Positions 12,516-29,155 of a DNA stretch of 64,000 bases are shown here, in pieces. The DNA lies in NCBI GenBank assembly GCA_949752795.1, contig OX457075.1, positions 3,472,001 to 3,536,000 on the forward strand, given 5' to 3'. The position numbers and the translations under genes were made by a program. Below the pieces are notes generated by a model. That model searched no databases. It had not been told where the DNA came from and was given only the letters and a program-made list of their open reading frames with translations. Each line of letters begins with the position of its first letter. The first letter of the stretch is position 1. This DNA is from Hyperoodon ampullatus (taxonomy: Eukaryota; Chordata; Mammalia; Artiodactyla; Ziphiidae).

Positions 12516-12755
12516 GAACACTCCCTAACACCATACACAAAAATAAACTCAAATGGATTAAAGACCTAAATATAAGGCCAGATACTATAAAACTCTTAGA
12601 GGAAAACATAGGCAGAATACTCTGACATAAATTGTGGCAATATCTTTTTCAAGCCATCTCCTTGAGTAATGAAAATAAAAACAAAATTAAACAAATGGGA
12701 CCTAGCTAAACTTAAGAGTTTTGCACAGAAAAGGAAACCATAAACAAAACAAAAA
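12516..12755 (+). mobile_element. 240 bp internal L1 fragment with perfect target-site duplication
   Basis: The insert reads L1 ORF2 codons ([13 protein letters not shown] region near 12545-12600) in plus orientation and ends at an internal A-rich stretch 'aacaaaacaaaaa', not at the L1 3' end. It is flanked by identical 15 bp repeats ggagtgtgttgttta at 12501-12515 and 12756-12770. Both ends of the L1 are therefore missing although the insertion used target-primed chemistry. Confidence 0.85.
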
Positions 12756-13874
12756 GGAGTGTGTTGTTTAATTTCCACACATTTGTGAATTTTCTGTTGT
12801 CCATTTGTTTTCTATTTCATTGGTTTCTGTTCCCTTTGTTTTCACACTCCTGTTACTGATTTCTAGTTTCATACCATTTTGGTAAGGAAATGAGATGAGA
12901 TGGTCAGTATGATTTCAATCTTCTCAAATTTGTTAATACTCATTTTGTGACCTAACAATATAATCTCTCCTGGAGAATGTTTCATGTGTGCTTGAGGAAA
13001 ATGTGTATTCTGCTGCTGTTGGGTGGAATGTTCTATATATATGTGTGTTAGATCCATTTGGTCTAAAGTACAGTTCAAATCCAATGTTTCTTTCTTGATT
13101 TTCTGTCTGGATGATTTGTCCATTGTTCAAAGTGGGGCATTGAAGGCTCTAACTATTATTGTATTGTTGTTTATTACTCCCTTCAGAGCTGGGAGCATTT
13201 GCTAAAATATTTAGGTGCTCCATTGTTGGGTGCATATATATTTACGATTGTTATACCCTCCTGATGAGTTGACTCCTTTATCATTATATAATGAATTTCT
13301 TTTTCTCTTATTACAGTTTCTGATTTAAGCCTATTTTGTCTAAGTATAGCTATCCATGCTCTCCTTTGGTTTCCATTTGCATGGAATATCTTTTTCCATC
13401 CCTTCACTTTCAGCCTATGTGTGTTCTTAAAATGGAAGTGAATCTCTTGTAGGCAGCATAAAGTTGGGTCTTGCTTTTTATCCCTTCAGCCACTTTGTTC
13501 CTTTTGATTGGAGAATTTAATCCATTTACATTTAAAGTAATTATTGATAGTAAGGACTTACTAATACCATATTATTGTTTTCTGGATGCTTTATAGTTCC
13601 TGTCTTCCTGGTTCACTGTCTTCCTTTGTGAATTAATAATTTCCAATAGTGGTATGCTTTGATTCTCTTCTATCTTTTGTGTATCTACTGTAGGTTTTTG
13701 CTTTGTGGTTACTGTAAAGCTTACATAAAGCATCTTATAGTTATAACAGTCTTTTTAAGCTGGTAACAACTTAAATTTGCTTGCATATAAAAACTCTACC
13801 CTTTAATTTCCTTCTCTCATTTTACTTTTGATGTCACAGTTCACATCCTTTTATATTCTGTATCAATTATATTG

Positions 13875-14170
13875 TGGGACTTCCCTGGTGGCGCAGTAGT
13901 TAAGACTCCTCGCTCCCAATGCAGGGGGCCTGGGTTCGATCCCTGGTCAGGCAACTAGATCCCACATGCTGCAACTAAGAGTTCACATGTCACAACTAAA
14001 GAGCCAGAGAGCCACAACTACGGAGCCCGCCTGCCACAACTAAGGAGCCCGCCTGCCACAACTAGGGAGCCCACATGCCACAAATGAGGAGCCCGTGAGC
14101 TGTAACTAAGGGCACATGTGCCACAACTAAGACCAGCGCAACCAAATAATTAATTAATTAATTAATTAAT
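13875..14170 (+). mobile_element. CHR-type SINE with repeated 'cacaactaa' body and (attaatta)n tail
   Basis: The head 'gggacttccctggtggcgca' at 13875 is followed by a tRNA-like B-box region (gggttcgatccctggtcagg) and several imperfect repeats of a 'gccacaactaaggagcccg' unit. The tail is a tetranucleotide run at 14145-14170. The 8 bp 'tattgtgg' occurs at both ends. Confidence 0.85.
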
Positions 14171-15776
14171 TATTGTGGCTATAGTTATTTTAACACTTTT
14201 GTCCTTTAACCTTTATAATAAACTTTAGTGATTAACAAACCACCATATACAGTATCAGAATATTTTGAATTTGATTATGTACATACCTTTACCAGGGTGA
14301 TTTATATTTTCATATGCTTTCATGTCACTAATGTGCATCCTTTAATTTCAGCTTGAAGAGCTCCTTTCTGCATTTCTTGTGAGGCATGTCTAGTGATGAT
14401 GACCTCCCTCAGCTTTTGTTTGTCTGGGAAAGTGTTTATCTCTCCTTCATTTCTGGAGGACAGCTTTGCTAGGTAAAGTATTCTAGGTTGGCAGTTTTTT
14501 TTTTTTTCAACACTTTGAATATATCATTCCACTCTCTCCTGGCCTGCAAGATTTCTATTGGGAAATTCTCTGATAGCTTTATGGGGGTTCCCTTGTATGT
14601 GAGGACTTTTTTTTTTTCTCTTGCTGCATTAAAAATGCTCTCTTTATCTTTGATTTTTAGACAGCTTTATTTTAATGTCTTAGAGAAGATTCGAAACAAA
14701 AAGATTCAAGTCTTTTGGGGGACCTATTCGTGAACCTGAATGTCCAAATCTCTCCCCAGATTTGGGGAGTTCTAAGCTATTATTTTTTAAAGTAAACTTT
14801 CTGCCCCCTTTTCCCTTTCTTCTTCTTCTGGGACTCCAATAGTGCCTAGACTGTCTCTTTTGATGGTATTCATAATTCACGGAGGCTTTCTTCACTCGTT
14901 TTCATTCCTTTTACTTTGTTCTTCCCTGAGTGAATAATTTCAAATGATTTGTCTTCAACTTCCTGTCTTACTGAGATAGAGAACAAATGACATGTCTTCA
15001 ACTTGCTGTATTACTGAGATTCTTCTGCTTGGTCAACTCTGCTGTTGCTCTCTATTGCATTTTTCATGTCATTCACTGCAGAATTCAGCTCCAGAATTTG
15101 CTTGGCTCTCTTTTATGAGTTCTAGCTCTGTTAAACTTCTTGTTTTATTCATGTATTATTTTTCTTATTTCATTGAATTGTCTTCAGGTTTTCTTGTAGC
15201 CTGCTAAGCTTCTTTATATCAACTAATTTGAATTCCTTATCTGGCAAATCACAGATCTCCACTCCTTTGGGATCAGTTACTGAAAAATTATCAGGCTCCT
15301 TTATTTTTCATGTCCCATGAAGTGTTGAATGGCCATCTTCACATGTGAATAGGCAGCCATCTCTTCCAGTCTTTAGTGATTGGCTTTGGAGAAATAGCTT
15401 CTGTCTGTTCTGCCAGGGATTCTGAGGCTCTTCCAGAACTTTTCTATGGATATGCCTGTTTCATATTTCTTGATTCCTCCTAGGGGGGAATTCTTAAGAT
15501 TCTCTGCCTTCTCTTTATCCTACAAAGCTAGGCTGAGTGCTGACAGCCTCCTGTTTGTTTTCCCTTGGGCACTGCTGAATGTTCAAATCTGTGTAATTTC
15601 TCCCAGTCCTGCAGAGGCAGGATTTTTGCAAGTGCTCACCAAGCATCTGCAAATGTTCACTCTCACCACCCTCTGGGGCGTGCACAGGGATCCAGCCATG
15701 GGTTAGGTGTGTGTGTAGGTGAGTTATACAGAACATTGGGGATGCCTTGGTTTCACATTTTAAATTACCATTAAAT

Positions 15777-18445
15777 CACCAGTCCCCAACCTCTTTGGCA
15801 CCAGGGACCAGTTTCATAGAAGACAATTTTTCCACAGGCCGGGGCCGCGGGGATGGTTTTCGGATGTTTCAAGAGCACTACATTTATTGTGCACTTTATT
15901 TCTATTATTATTACATTGTAATATATAATGAAATAATTATACAACTCACCATAATGCAGAATCAGTGCAAGCTCTGAGCTTGTTTTTCTGCACCTAGATG
16001 GTCCCATCTGGGGGTGATGGGAGACAGTGACACTTGAAGTGTGTTGCTTATGTCCAGTCTACTCCGTAATCTCGTTCTGGTTGCTGTCACTGCAGAAAAC
16101 CCTGCTTCACAAAGATAGGATGTTGGAAATGGAAGCAGGCTTTTCAGTGCTTTTGTGGCAACCTCAGGATATTCCGCCTTGACTTTAATCCAGAACGTAT
16201 GGAGATTTGAAGTTGTCTCAAACATACTTTTAAGGCCACCATCATTTGCAATCTCAAGCAGCTGATCCTCTTCTAGCACCGGCAAAGTCAATTCACCTGG
16301 TTTACTCACATATGGGTCACGGATCCATTCCTTCCCAATTCGGGGGTCTTTTGTGGTTGGGAAGTAATGCTCAAACCCTTTTGAAAGCTGAGACAGGTAA
16401 TCATGCACCAGCTGGGAGAAAGAAGGCCCTGGCTCAGTCTCTTTCAAAATCTCTGCTAATGTTTGAAACATCAAAAATCCCAATGTTCACTCGTCGCCCC
16501 CATAATTCCAGTTTGGCTTTGAATGCCAACTTGAACACAGTTGTCGTTCTCCCCTGAAGTGACAGACTGACTTCTTTGAGCAGGTTGAATACGTCACACA
16601 AGTAAGCAAGTTTTGCGACACATTCCATGTCACTGAAATGTGCTGCCAGTGGTGACTGTCTTTCTAAAAGAAATCTCTGGAGCGGCTCTCATAACTCAAA
16701 ATCTCTGGCCAGTGATCTACCCTTAGAAAGCCATCTCACTTCTGTGTATAAGAAAAGACGTGTGTTCTCTGTGTCCATCTCCTCACAGAGCTGCATGAAC
16801 GGACGTGAGTTAAGGGCATGTACTTTAATGTGGTCGATAATTTTAATCACATCCCTCAAAATGTTAAGTTCAGGTGACATTTTTTGGCTAGGCAGCATTT
16901 CTTCAAGTACGCAGACTCACATTCAGAAGTGATCTCTTTGACCTGAGTAGTGAAACCAGAAAGCCGTCCAGTCATGGCAGCCACTCCATCCGTGCATATA
17001 CCGACACAAAATGACCAACTCAGTTTTCCTGATATGTAATCATTCAAAGACTTGAATAGTTCTGCAGCTGTGATGTTGGCTGGCAGCAAAAGTGCACATA
17101 ACATATCCTCAAACACATCCTCCTGAAAAATATATTATACAAAGACAAGCATTGTTGCCTTGCTGTCAACATTGGTAGACTTGTCAACCTGGATTGCATA
17201 CCATGGTGACTCACTAATCTTCTCTAACAATTGTGCCTCAATATCCTCTGCTATTTCATCAATTCTTCTAGTTACGGTGCCAGCTGAAAGAGGAACACGT
17301 GCCACCTTTTGAACTGCAGCCTCTCCTAAAAGTTCACGACCAATGTCCTTAGCAGCAGGCAGGATCGACTCTTTACCAACAGTAAAGGGCTTAGCTTTAG
17401 CAATGCGGTCAGCCACTAAGTATGATGCTTTCAGTGTAGACACATTTGATGAAGTGGTGGACTTCAATAATTGAACTTCTGTTCTTTGTATTTTTTTTTC
17501 TTTTGAAAAACCCCAAAGGCTTGTCTTTTAATGCAGGGTGCTTTGTCTCCATGTGGTGAAGCTGTTTTGAAGGTTTCATGCTTTCGTTGGATAGCCGATC
17601 GCCACATATTACACAAAGTAGGCTTGGAGAATGTGAATCACCTGTTGCAATGAACCCATAATTTAGGTAGGACTCTTGGTATTTTCTTCTAAATGCAGCT
17701 TTCTTTTTGCTGGCAGTCTTAAGAGTTTTCTGTTGTCTCATCATTGGGTCTTTCCACATTTTCAAAGAAGCTCTCCAGTGATGTTTGTTTTTTTACTCAT
17801 TTTGGCTAGGGTTAGCTTGTGGGCTTACCAAAGCTGTGACTGAGACAAGTGTGCAGTGCAGGAAAGAGGCACGGACGGAAGTGGTAAATAAAATAATGGG
17901 CGGGCTACACGTGGACTAAAATAAGTGTCGGATTCTGACTTAAAGCCTGCCATCAGATGCAGCTGTACGATTGAAGTACCATCAACTCACTTGCCACTAC
18001 AAAGCCTGCCACCAAAAGCAGCGTAGTTTTCACTTGCCACTCACTGATAGGGTTTTGATATGAGTCTGCAAACAATTGATTTATTATGGTCTCTGTGCAG
18101 TCAAACCTCTCTGCTAATGATAATCTGTATTTGCAGCCGCTCCCCAGCACTAGCATCACCTCCTCAGCTCCTCCTCAGATCATCAGGCATTAGATTCTCA
18201 TAAGGAGAATACAACCTAGATCCCTCGCATGCACAGTTCACAGTAGGGTTTGCGCTCCTATGAGAATCTAATGCTTCCGTTGATTTGACAGGAGGTGGAT
18301 CTCAGGCGATAATGTGAGCAATGGGGAGCGGCTGTAAATACAGATGGAGCTTCGCTTGCCTGCCGCTCACCTCCTGCTGTGTGGCCTGGTTCCTAACAGG
18401 CCACGGACTGGTACTGGTCTGTGGCCCCAAGGTTGGGGACCCCTG
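15777..18445 (-). mobile_element. hAT DNA transposon, MER1/Charlie3 type, complete ends
   Basis: The terminal inverted repeats match: 'caccagtccccaacc' at 15777 and, reversed at 18445, 'caggggtccccaacc'. Flanking 8 bp direct repeats are cattaaat (15769-15776) and tgttaaat (18446-18453), six of eight identical, as expected of an aged hAT duplication. The length, 2669 bp, is near what I recall for autonomous Charlie3. A broken transposase lies between about 15962 and 17765. The subfamily name is from memory of the terminal sequence and should be verified. Confidence 0.85.
15962..17765 (-). pseudogene. hAT transposase (ZBED5/Charlie family), frameshifted
   Basis: Six open pieces on the minus strand read one protein in order. 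An N-terminal BED-type zinc finger occupies 17765-17409 (LLCVICGDRLSNESMKPSKL-like, then the H..TKHPALKDK pair). The catalytic RNase H-like region follows (VDKSTNVDSKA near 17170, DGVAAMTGRLSGF near 16985, TEVRWLSKGRSLARDFEL near 16700). The hAT C-terminal dimerisation domain lies at about 16200-16060 (LLPFPTSYLCEAGFSAVTAT). The frame changes between 17467 and 17409, between 17116 and 16898 and between 16628 and 16434. A stop lies near 17120. ZBED5 and FAM200 are host genes derived from this family, but the breaks argue against domestication here. Confidence 0.85.
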
Positions 18446-18453
18446 TGTTAAAT

Positions 18454-19456
18454 GATTAAAAGTCATATGAGAATAGTGATTACTGAAACTGAGCGACATT
18501 TATTTTTAAAATAATGGGGGGGCAGGGTGGATACATAGAGGACCTTTTTAACACATCCTGCATGAGGTAAGCTTTCGACCCCACTCCCACTTCATGTGCC
18601 TCGTTTTAAGAACACTCATGTGTCCTGTCTCTGCTCAACGATTTACAATCCCTGGAGGCTCTCCGAAGCTTGGAGTGTTTGTAGCATCACATGAGATAAA
18701 AAGAAAGCACACTATAAACCACATGGTAGTGATGATTTTTTTTCTTTTTTTTGGCCACACCATGTGGCATGCGGGATCTTAGTTCCCTGACCAGGGATCA
18801 AACCCTTGCCCCTTGCAGTGGAAGTGCAGAGTCTTAACCACTGGACCTCCAGTGATGTCCCCATGGTGATTTAAAAAGAAAAATACTTGGAATAAGGTTA
18901 GTAGAGAGACCACTAAATCCTGGGCTGTGCTTTGAGAATGGCTCACCTCATCTGCCTCTTCTCCTGATTATACTTTTGCTGAAGACGTGGGCAATGAACT
19001 CACGTAGGTTTTAGTGAGAATGTAAGTTCCTCTTATGACTTTGCAGTTCTGTTGGTACTGAAGATTGAACCTGAAGGGCCAGGGCCAGTTTGGTGTCTGG
19101 CACTGGCATGATAAAGCATCAGGGAGAACTCAGAGGTAGAGCAGAAGTTGGAAATGCCTCTCACCAACTGTCTCATTTAGAAATGGGTTTGTCTGAGGCC
19201 ACACATGAGTCACAGGCAGAGCTGGGACTATAACTCAGGTCTTCTGATCCTGACAGCGTCCCCTCCCCTACACCATGCTGTTCATTTTAGCTCTATCATC
19301 AATATTTAAAAACAAATTCATTTGAAACAAAGTTTTGCTCCCAATGCAAAGTCCCCAAACCAAGAAAACCCTCAAACCAGAATTACAACACGAATAGGGT
19401 AATTTCAAATCAGCAGCTCCACACAGTAAGTACTACGTCAAGTGAAAAGGGCCATA
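18454..19456. other. Unassigned intergenic DNA around one SINE
   Basis: Apart from the SINE at 18737-18861 I see no gene or named repeat. The open frames are short and compositionally ordinary. Confidence 0.4.
18737..18861 (-). mobile_element. tRNA-derived SINE, short old subtype
   Basis: The T-rich start is followed by 'ggccacaccatgtggcatg', a 'ttccctgaccagggatc' B-box region and a diverged head near 18850. It is the short CHR-2-like form also seen at 38892, 44859 and 47726. Confidence 0.8.
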
Positions 19457-20175
19457 AGAGGGGGTGGTTTCCAGCTTTATTGAGATATAATTCACATACC
19501 ATAGAATTTTCCCCTTTTGTACAATTCAGTGTTACTTAGTATATTCAGAGTTGTGCAACCATCACCACTGCATAATTTCTGGACATTTTCATCACCCCCA
19601 AAGAAACCCTGTACCCATAAGTAAGCACTCCCCATTCTTCAACCCTGCCAGCCTCTAGAAACTACTAATTTACTTTCTATGTCTATGGGTTTGTCGATTC
19701 TGGACATTTCATAAAATTAAATCATACAAATGTGGTCTTCTGTGACAGCTTCTTTCACTTAGCATATTCATCCATGTCGGAGCATGTATCAGTACTTCAT
19801 TCCTTTTTATGGCTGAATGACACCTCATTGAACGGATGGACCACATTTTCTTTGTTTTCTTTATCTATTCACCAGTGGATGGACATCTGGGTTATTTTCA
19901 TCTTTTGTCTATCATGAATAATGCTGCTATGAACATTCATGTACAAGTTCTTTTATGGCCATGTTTTCAATTCTGTCAGGTAAATACTGGGGAGTGGAAC
20001 TGCTGGGTCATGGTAATTCTATTTTTAACTTTTTAAGGAACTGCCAGACTGTTTTCCAAAGCAGCTGGAACACTTGACATTCCCACCAGCAGTGTATGAT
20101 GGTCCCAGTTCTCTACATCCTCACCAACACTTGTTATTGTCCATCCTTCTGATTACAGCCGTCCTAGTGGGTTCT
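19457..20175 (-). mobile_element. Old L1 3' end
   Basis: It begins with 'ccagctttattgagatata', the reverse of a typical L1M 3' end. Antisense ORF2 C-terminal sequence follows (the 'atggctgaatgacacc' region near 19810, then 'attcccaccagcagtgtatg' near 20080). It is 5'-truncated near 20175. Confidence 0.75.
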
Positions 20176-20343
20176 GGCAGCACTTTTATAACAAAAAGTA
20201 GCAGTTAATATACTCTGGGCAAGCGTATTCTCTGACAAACCATAGGACCCACAGGACCCGATCAACCACAGGCAGTAGAATAGGGATAATACTGACAATA
20301 CTCCCTATCCTACTGTCTGGGTTGCCCTCCCTGACAGTTAAGC

Positions 20344-20480
20344 ACAGTGGTTCTTGAAATGTGGTCCCCACACTGGCAGCACCAGCATCACCTGGAAACC
20401 AGTGAGAAATGCAAACTCTCGGACTCCACCCAGACAGACTGCGTCAGAGCCTGTGGGTCGGGGCCCAGCTCCCTGTGACT
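20344..20480 (+). mobile_element. MER5-like short hAT element
   Basis: The start 'cagtggttcttgaaatgtgg' followed by 'cagcaccagcatcacctgg' matches the MER5A family head. The right end is diverged. Its position just below POMK means it may lie in or beyond the POMK 3' UTR. Confidence 0.7.
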
Positions 20481-20489
20481 CCAGTGACT

Positions 20490-21342
20490 GTGAGGCCTGT
20501 GCAAGCCAGGGGCAGGCAGTCGGCTGCACAGTGTCTTTGCCCCTCAGTGTCAGCTCTAACCCCCTTACGGTGATGATGACTATGCACCAAATCCATCATC
20601 CCCTGCAAACAAGGGTGACGGTGACCAAGGAAAGAGCTATTTGAAGGATTCAATCATGCGACTCAAGTGGAAGGGCTTGACGCCTTCCAGTGATGAGTGA
20701 CAGATACTGTTGATATAAAATGTTCACAATAATTAATTTTGGACACAGAAAATCCAGCTGGAAGGTAAATAGGAATTTCACAAGCACCATCCAAGGCAGT
20801 AACATAATCTCCATCATACTTGATATTTTAAATGTTCCTTATCCATTCAAAATTTCAAAGAGCATGCAAGCTCGCTGGGAAGGGAATGGCACAGGAGCTT
20901 CACAGAGCTATCTTTTGAAATGGTAGAGATGCCTCATCAGTACCAGTGAAATACACTGCAAATACTCACCTAAAAAAGCGAGTACAACTGCTTGTTTCTT
21001 CCGTATGCTGCAATTTAAAAACCTCTCTACACACATTTCTTACAAGCTTACACATTCAGGTGTTAGGGAAGCCTCTTTGTGGCTCCATTTTTCTTACTTC
21101 CTTCAGATACTGGCCAGACTCGCTGCTTCTCTGCACCTTCGCCTGAAGCCAGGCTCCCATCAAGGCCGGTTTGCTCTGGCTTAGTAACTCCTGCCAGGCG
21201 GCCAGGATAGGGAGCCGCTCACTTGTGCACGCGGATGGAAGAACCACGGGTCAAAGCAGCAAAAACCTCACTATCAGAGCGGAACCACTGTAACTCTTCC
21301 ATCCGATCCTTGACTCCCATACCTCACCGACTACACTGGTCT
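20490..21342 (-). other. POMK: Probable POMK 3' UTR region
   Basis: This sequence follows the POMK stop codon on the minus strand and has no recognisable repeat. It probably contains the 3' UTR, but I could not fix the cleavage site: no clearly placed AATAAA was identified. The extent is therefore an inference from position only. Confidence 0.4.
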
Positions 21343-26180
<4,838 letters not shown>

Positions 26181-27245
26181 CTAAAACAGGCAGGGAAACA
26201 GGGAGTAGTCACGGTCCATCTGATTTCAGGAAGGACTGAGGGTGACACAGCCTCCCGGGCCTCAGGGTCACCGTGAGGATCACAGAGGGTTTGAGAGCAG
26301 CCTTGTACCAAACGCTCGACGCCACCTCCTCCCAGAGTCGCCGCTTTCTATTACAGCTTCGAGCAGAAGGGAGTCTTGGGTCTGACTTTGTCTCCGTCTC
26401 CCTGCAGCTGTCTGCGCTGAGTAGATACGCACTGAACAGTTAGTAAGATGAAAGCAAACTGTGGCTTTCTTAGTCCAGTGGGGCTGGGGGAGGAGGTGGA
26501 CAGGAGAGAAGCTGGGGTCGGGGTGCGGCTGGGACCCTGAGGGGTTGGGATGGTCCTTGCAAGCCCCCTGATGTTTTTAAGAAGCAAAGGTGTGAAAGGT
26601 GCCCCAGGGTGGGAGGCCCCAGCGGGAATCCACAACGAGCGCTGATGAGAACGCAGGGCAAAACGACGGGGGTGAGACGGGCGGGCGCACAGGTGAGCAG
26701 CCACCATGAGGCAGGGGCGCTCGCCATCCAGTGGGCTCCCGCCCGGGAGCAGGTGTGAGGCCCGGGGCGGAGGCAGGCGCTACCACCCGGTTGCCTCGGT
26801 GGAGGGTGGGGAGGGACCTGGACATCGGGAGCGGGACACTCAGGGTACCTGGGGCTGGTTGCCACCCACAGGGAGCATCACTACCCCGACAAGCGATGTG
26901 GCTGTACCACTGTGCGCCGGCTTAACCGCAGCACTGGGGCACACGGGACACCAGTGACGGCACAGACCCTGTGCCAAAGCTCAACAGCCAACGTGCAGGC
27001 CTGGCCCCTCGGCAGCACCGGGCCTGGCTGACCACTCCCTCCCTCCTCCTGAAAATGCTCTGCACTCGACTCCCAGAAAACCACCTGTGGGCTGGGACCT
27101 GGCCCCCGCCCCCGTTCCCGGGGTGGGGAGATCTCCATGCCCATCCGCTGAGCTCCAGGTGTGAAGCCCAATCCCAGCCTCCCCAGAACTCCACACCTGC
27201 TTTCCTGACACCTCTACTTGGAGTCTAGTGGACAACTCAAAAATA
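26181..27245 (-). other. POMK: POMK upstream intron, GC-rich, no recognised element
   Basis: The region is GC-rich, so frames stay open on both strands, but none resembles a known protein. Non-coding 5' exons of POMK may lie between here and 33.9 kb; I could not place them. Confidence 0.4.
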
Positions 27246-28290
27246 GTATTTCTCCTCCACAATAAAAAGACAAATAACTCAATTTAAAAATGGGCAAAGG
27301 GGCTTCCTTGGTGGCGCAGTGGTAGAGAGTCTGCCTGCCGATGCAGGGGACACGGGTTCGTGCCCCGGTCCGGGAAGATCCCACTTGCTGCGGAGCGGCT
27401 GGGCCCGTGAGCCATGGCCACTGAGCCTGCGCGTCTGGAGCCTGTGCTCCGCAATGGGAGAGGCCACAACAGTAAGAGGCCCGCGTACCGCAAAAAAAAA
27501 AAAAAAAAGGGCAAAGGACTTGAACAGACATTTCCTCAAAGAAGATATACAGATGGCCAACAGGCACATGAAAAGATGCTCAACTTTAATAGTCACCAGG
27601 GAAACGCACACCAAAACGACGAGATCCCACCTCACACCCGCTAGGATGGCTATAATCAAAAAGCCAGGCGGTAACAAGTGTGGATGGGAAACCCTCATAC
27701 ACTGCTGGTGACAATGTAAAATGGAGCTGCCACTGTGGCAAACAGTCTGGAAGTCCTCAAAGGTTAAACACCGAGTTTCCGCCAAATCTACCGCTCAGTA
27801 TCTACCCAAGAGAACTGAAAACATACATTCATGCAAACACTTGTACATGAATTTTCACAGCAGCATTATTCCTAACAGCCAAATAGTGAAAGCAACCTAA
27901 ATGTCCATCAGATGATGCCTGGATAAACAGAACATGACGTGTCCACACAGTGACATAGTATTCAGCCATTAAAACGAATAAAGCACTAATACGTGCTGCA
28001 ACATGCATTGAAAACATTATTCTCAGGAAAATTAACTAAGGGAAATAGCATATGATTCCATTCATACAAAACTCCAGAACAGGGAAGTCCAGAGACAGCA
28101 AGTAGATCAGTGGTTGCCAGGGCCTGGGTGGAAGCGGACATGGGGAGAGGCTGTTGATGTGACAGGATTTCTTTCTGGATGAAAATGTTCTGGAATTAGT
28201 GGTGACGGTTGCACAACCTTGTGAATATACTAAAAATCACTAACTGTACACTTTAAAATAGCAAATCTATAGCCTGTAAATTATATCTCA
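27246..28290 (+). mobile_element. Old L1 3' part, split by a SINE
   Basis: L1 ORF2 C-terminal codons ([21 protein letters not shown] region at 27524-27580) continue to a 3' UTR-like end with 'tggttgccagggcctgggtg' near 28112. The SINE at 27301-27508 interrupts it. Confidence 0.75.
27301..27508 (+). mobile_element. CHR-type SINE, young subtype
   Basis: The head is at 27301 and the A-tail at 27492-27508. The repeat gggcaaagg flanks it at 27292-27300 and 27509-27517. Confidence 0.9.
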
Positions 28291-29155
28291 ACCTAAGTTT
28301 TTAATTGAATTTTAGTTGATTTACAATATTGTATTAGTTTCAGGTGTACAACATGGTGATTCAGTATTTTTCTAGATTATATTCCATCTAAAGCTACAGC
28401 AAGTCCACTACCTATGAACAAGTTCCGTTCCAAGAGCGTGTTCATTAACTCCAACAAAGTTAGCCTAGGTACCAAACTAACACAATTAGCTATATAGCAC
28501 TGTACTGTAATAGGTTTATACTACTTTTCACACAAATACATAAAAAAACAAGCACAACAAATAAAACATGTTTAATCTCACAGTACACTACCTTAAAAAG
28601 TACAGTAGTCCAGTACAACAGCCGGCACACAGGGGCTGGCATCGAGTGAACAGGCAAGAAGAGTTACTGACTGGAGGAGGGAGAGGAGGTGGGAGATGGT
28701 AGAGGTGAAGGGTCGTCAGCAATAGGAGACGGAGGGCAAGCTGCCATTTCACTCACGCCTGATGTTAATGGAAGGTAGGTTCGCACCTTTGAAAGCTCGC
28801 AACTTGAAGGTTCATATGTAGGGGACTTACTGTATTACAAAACAATAGCTGTATTCCCTGTGCCGTACAATTATCCTTGTTGCTTACCTATTCTACACAT
28901 AGGAGTTTGTAACTCTTAATCCCATACCTCTATCTTGCCCCCTCTCTTCTCTCTCCCCACTGGTAACCACTGGTTTGTTCTCTATATCTGTTTCTGTTTT
29001 GCTATATACATTTGTTGGTTTTATTTTTAGATTCCACATATAAGTGACATCCTACGGTATTAGTCTTTCTCTGACTTATTTCACTAAGCATAATACTCTC
29101 TAGGTCCATGCATGTTGTTACAAATAGCAGAATTTCATTCTTTCTTATGGCTGAG
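28291..29155 (-). mobile_element. Old L1 3' end, split by a mariner-like element
   Basis: The reverse-strand L1 3' end ('gttgatttacaatattgta' near 28315) stops at about 28394 and resumes at about 28835 ('ttacaaaacaatagctgta'). It continues through antisense ORF2 end sequence to about 29155, where it abuts a plus-strand L1 piece. Confidence 0.7.
28395..28834. mobile_element. Tc1/mariner-superfamily non-autonomous element
   Basis: The left end reads tacagcaagtccactaccta and the reverse of the right end reads tacagtaagtcccctacata, so the terminal inverted repeats are about 26 bp with few mismatches. Each end is bounded by TA, the target of this superfamily, and the insertion splits a continuous L1. 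The roughly 436 bp interior has no open frame. I do not know its family name. Confidence 0.75.

Larger units (their letters stand above)
9085..15768 (-). mobile_element. Long old L1, minus strand, carrying three later insertions
   Basis: Read from the minus strand, the element starts near 15.75 kb. It shows ORF1-like sequence around 14.3-14.9 kb, endonuclease sequence around 13.0-13.4 kb, reverse transcriptase sequence between about 10.5 and 12.3 kb and a 3' end near 9.1 kb. All frames are broken. It is interrupted by a SINE (11679-11891), a short plus-strand L1 fragment (12516-12755) and a second SINE (13875-14170). Their target-site duplications show that they landed after this L1. Confidence 0.75.

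Noticed and set aside
1..20000. HGSNAT exons, expected beyond POMK by synteny
   Set aside because: No splice-bounded frame resembling HGSNAT was found; the region is nearly all transposons, so the gene is probably outside the window.
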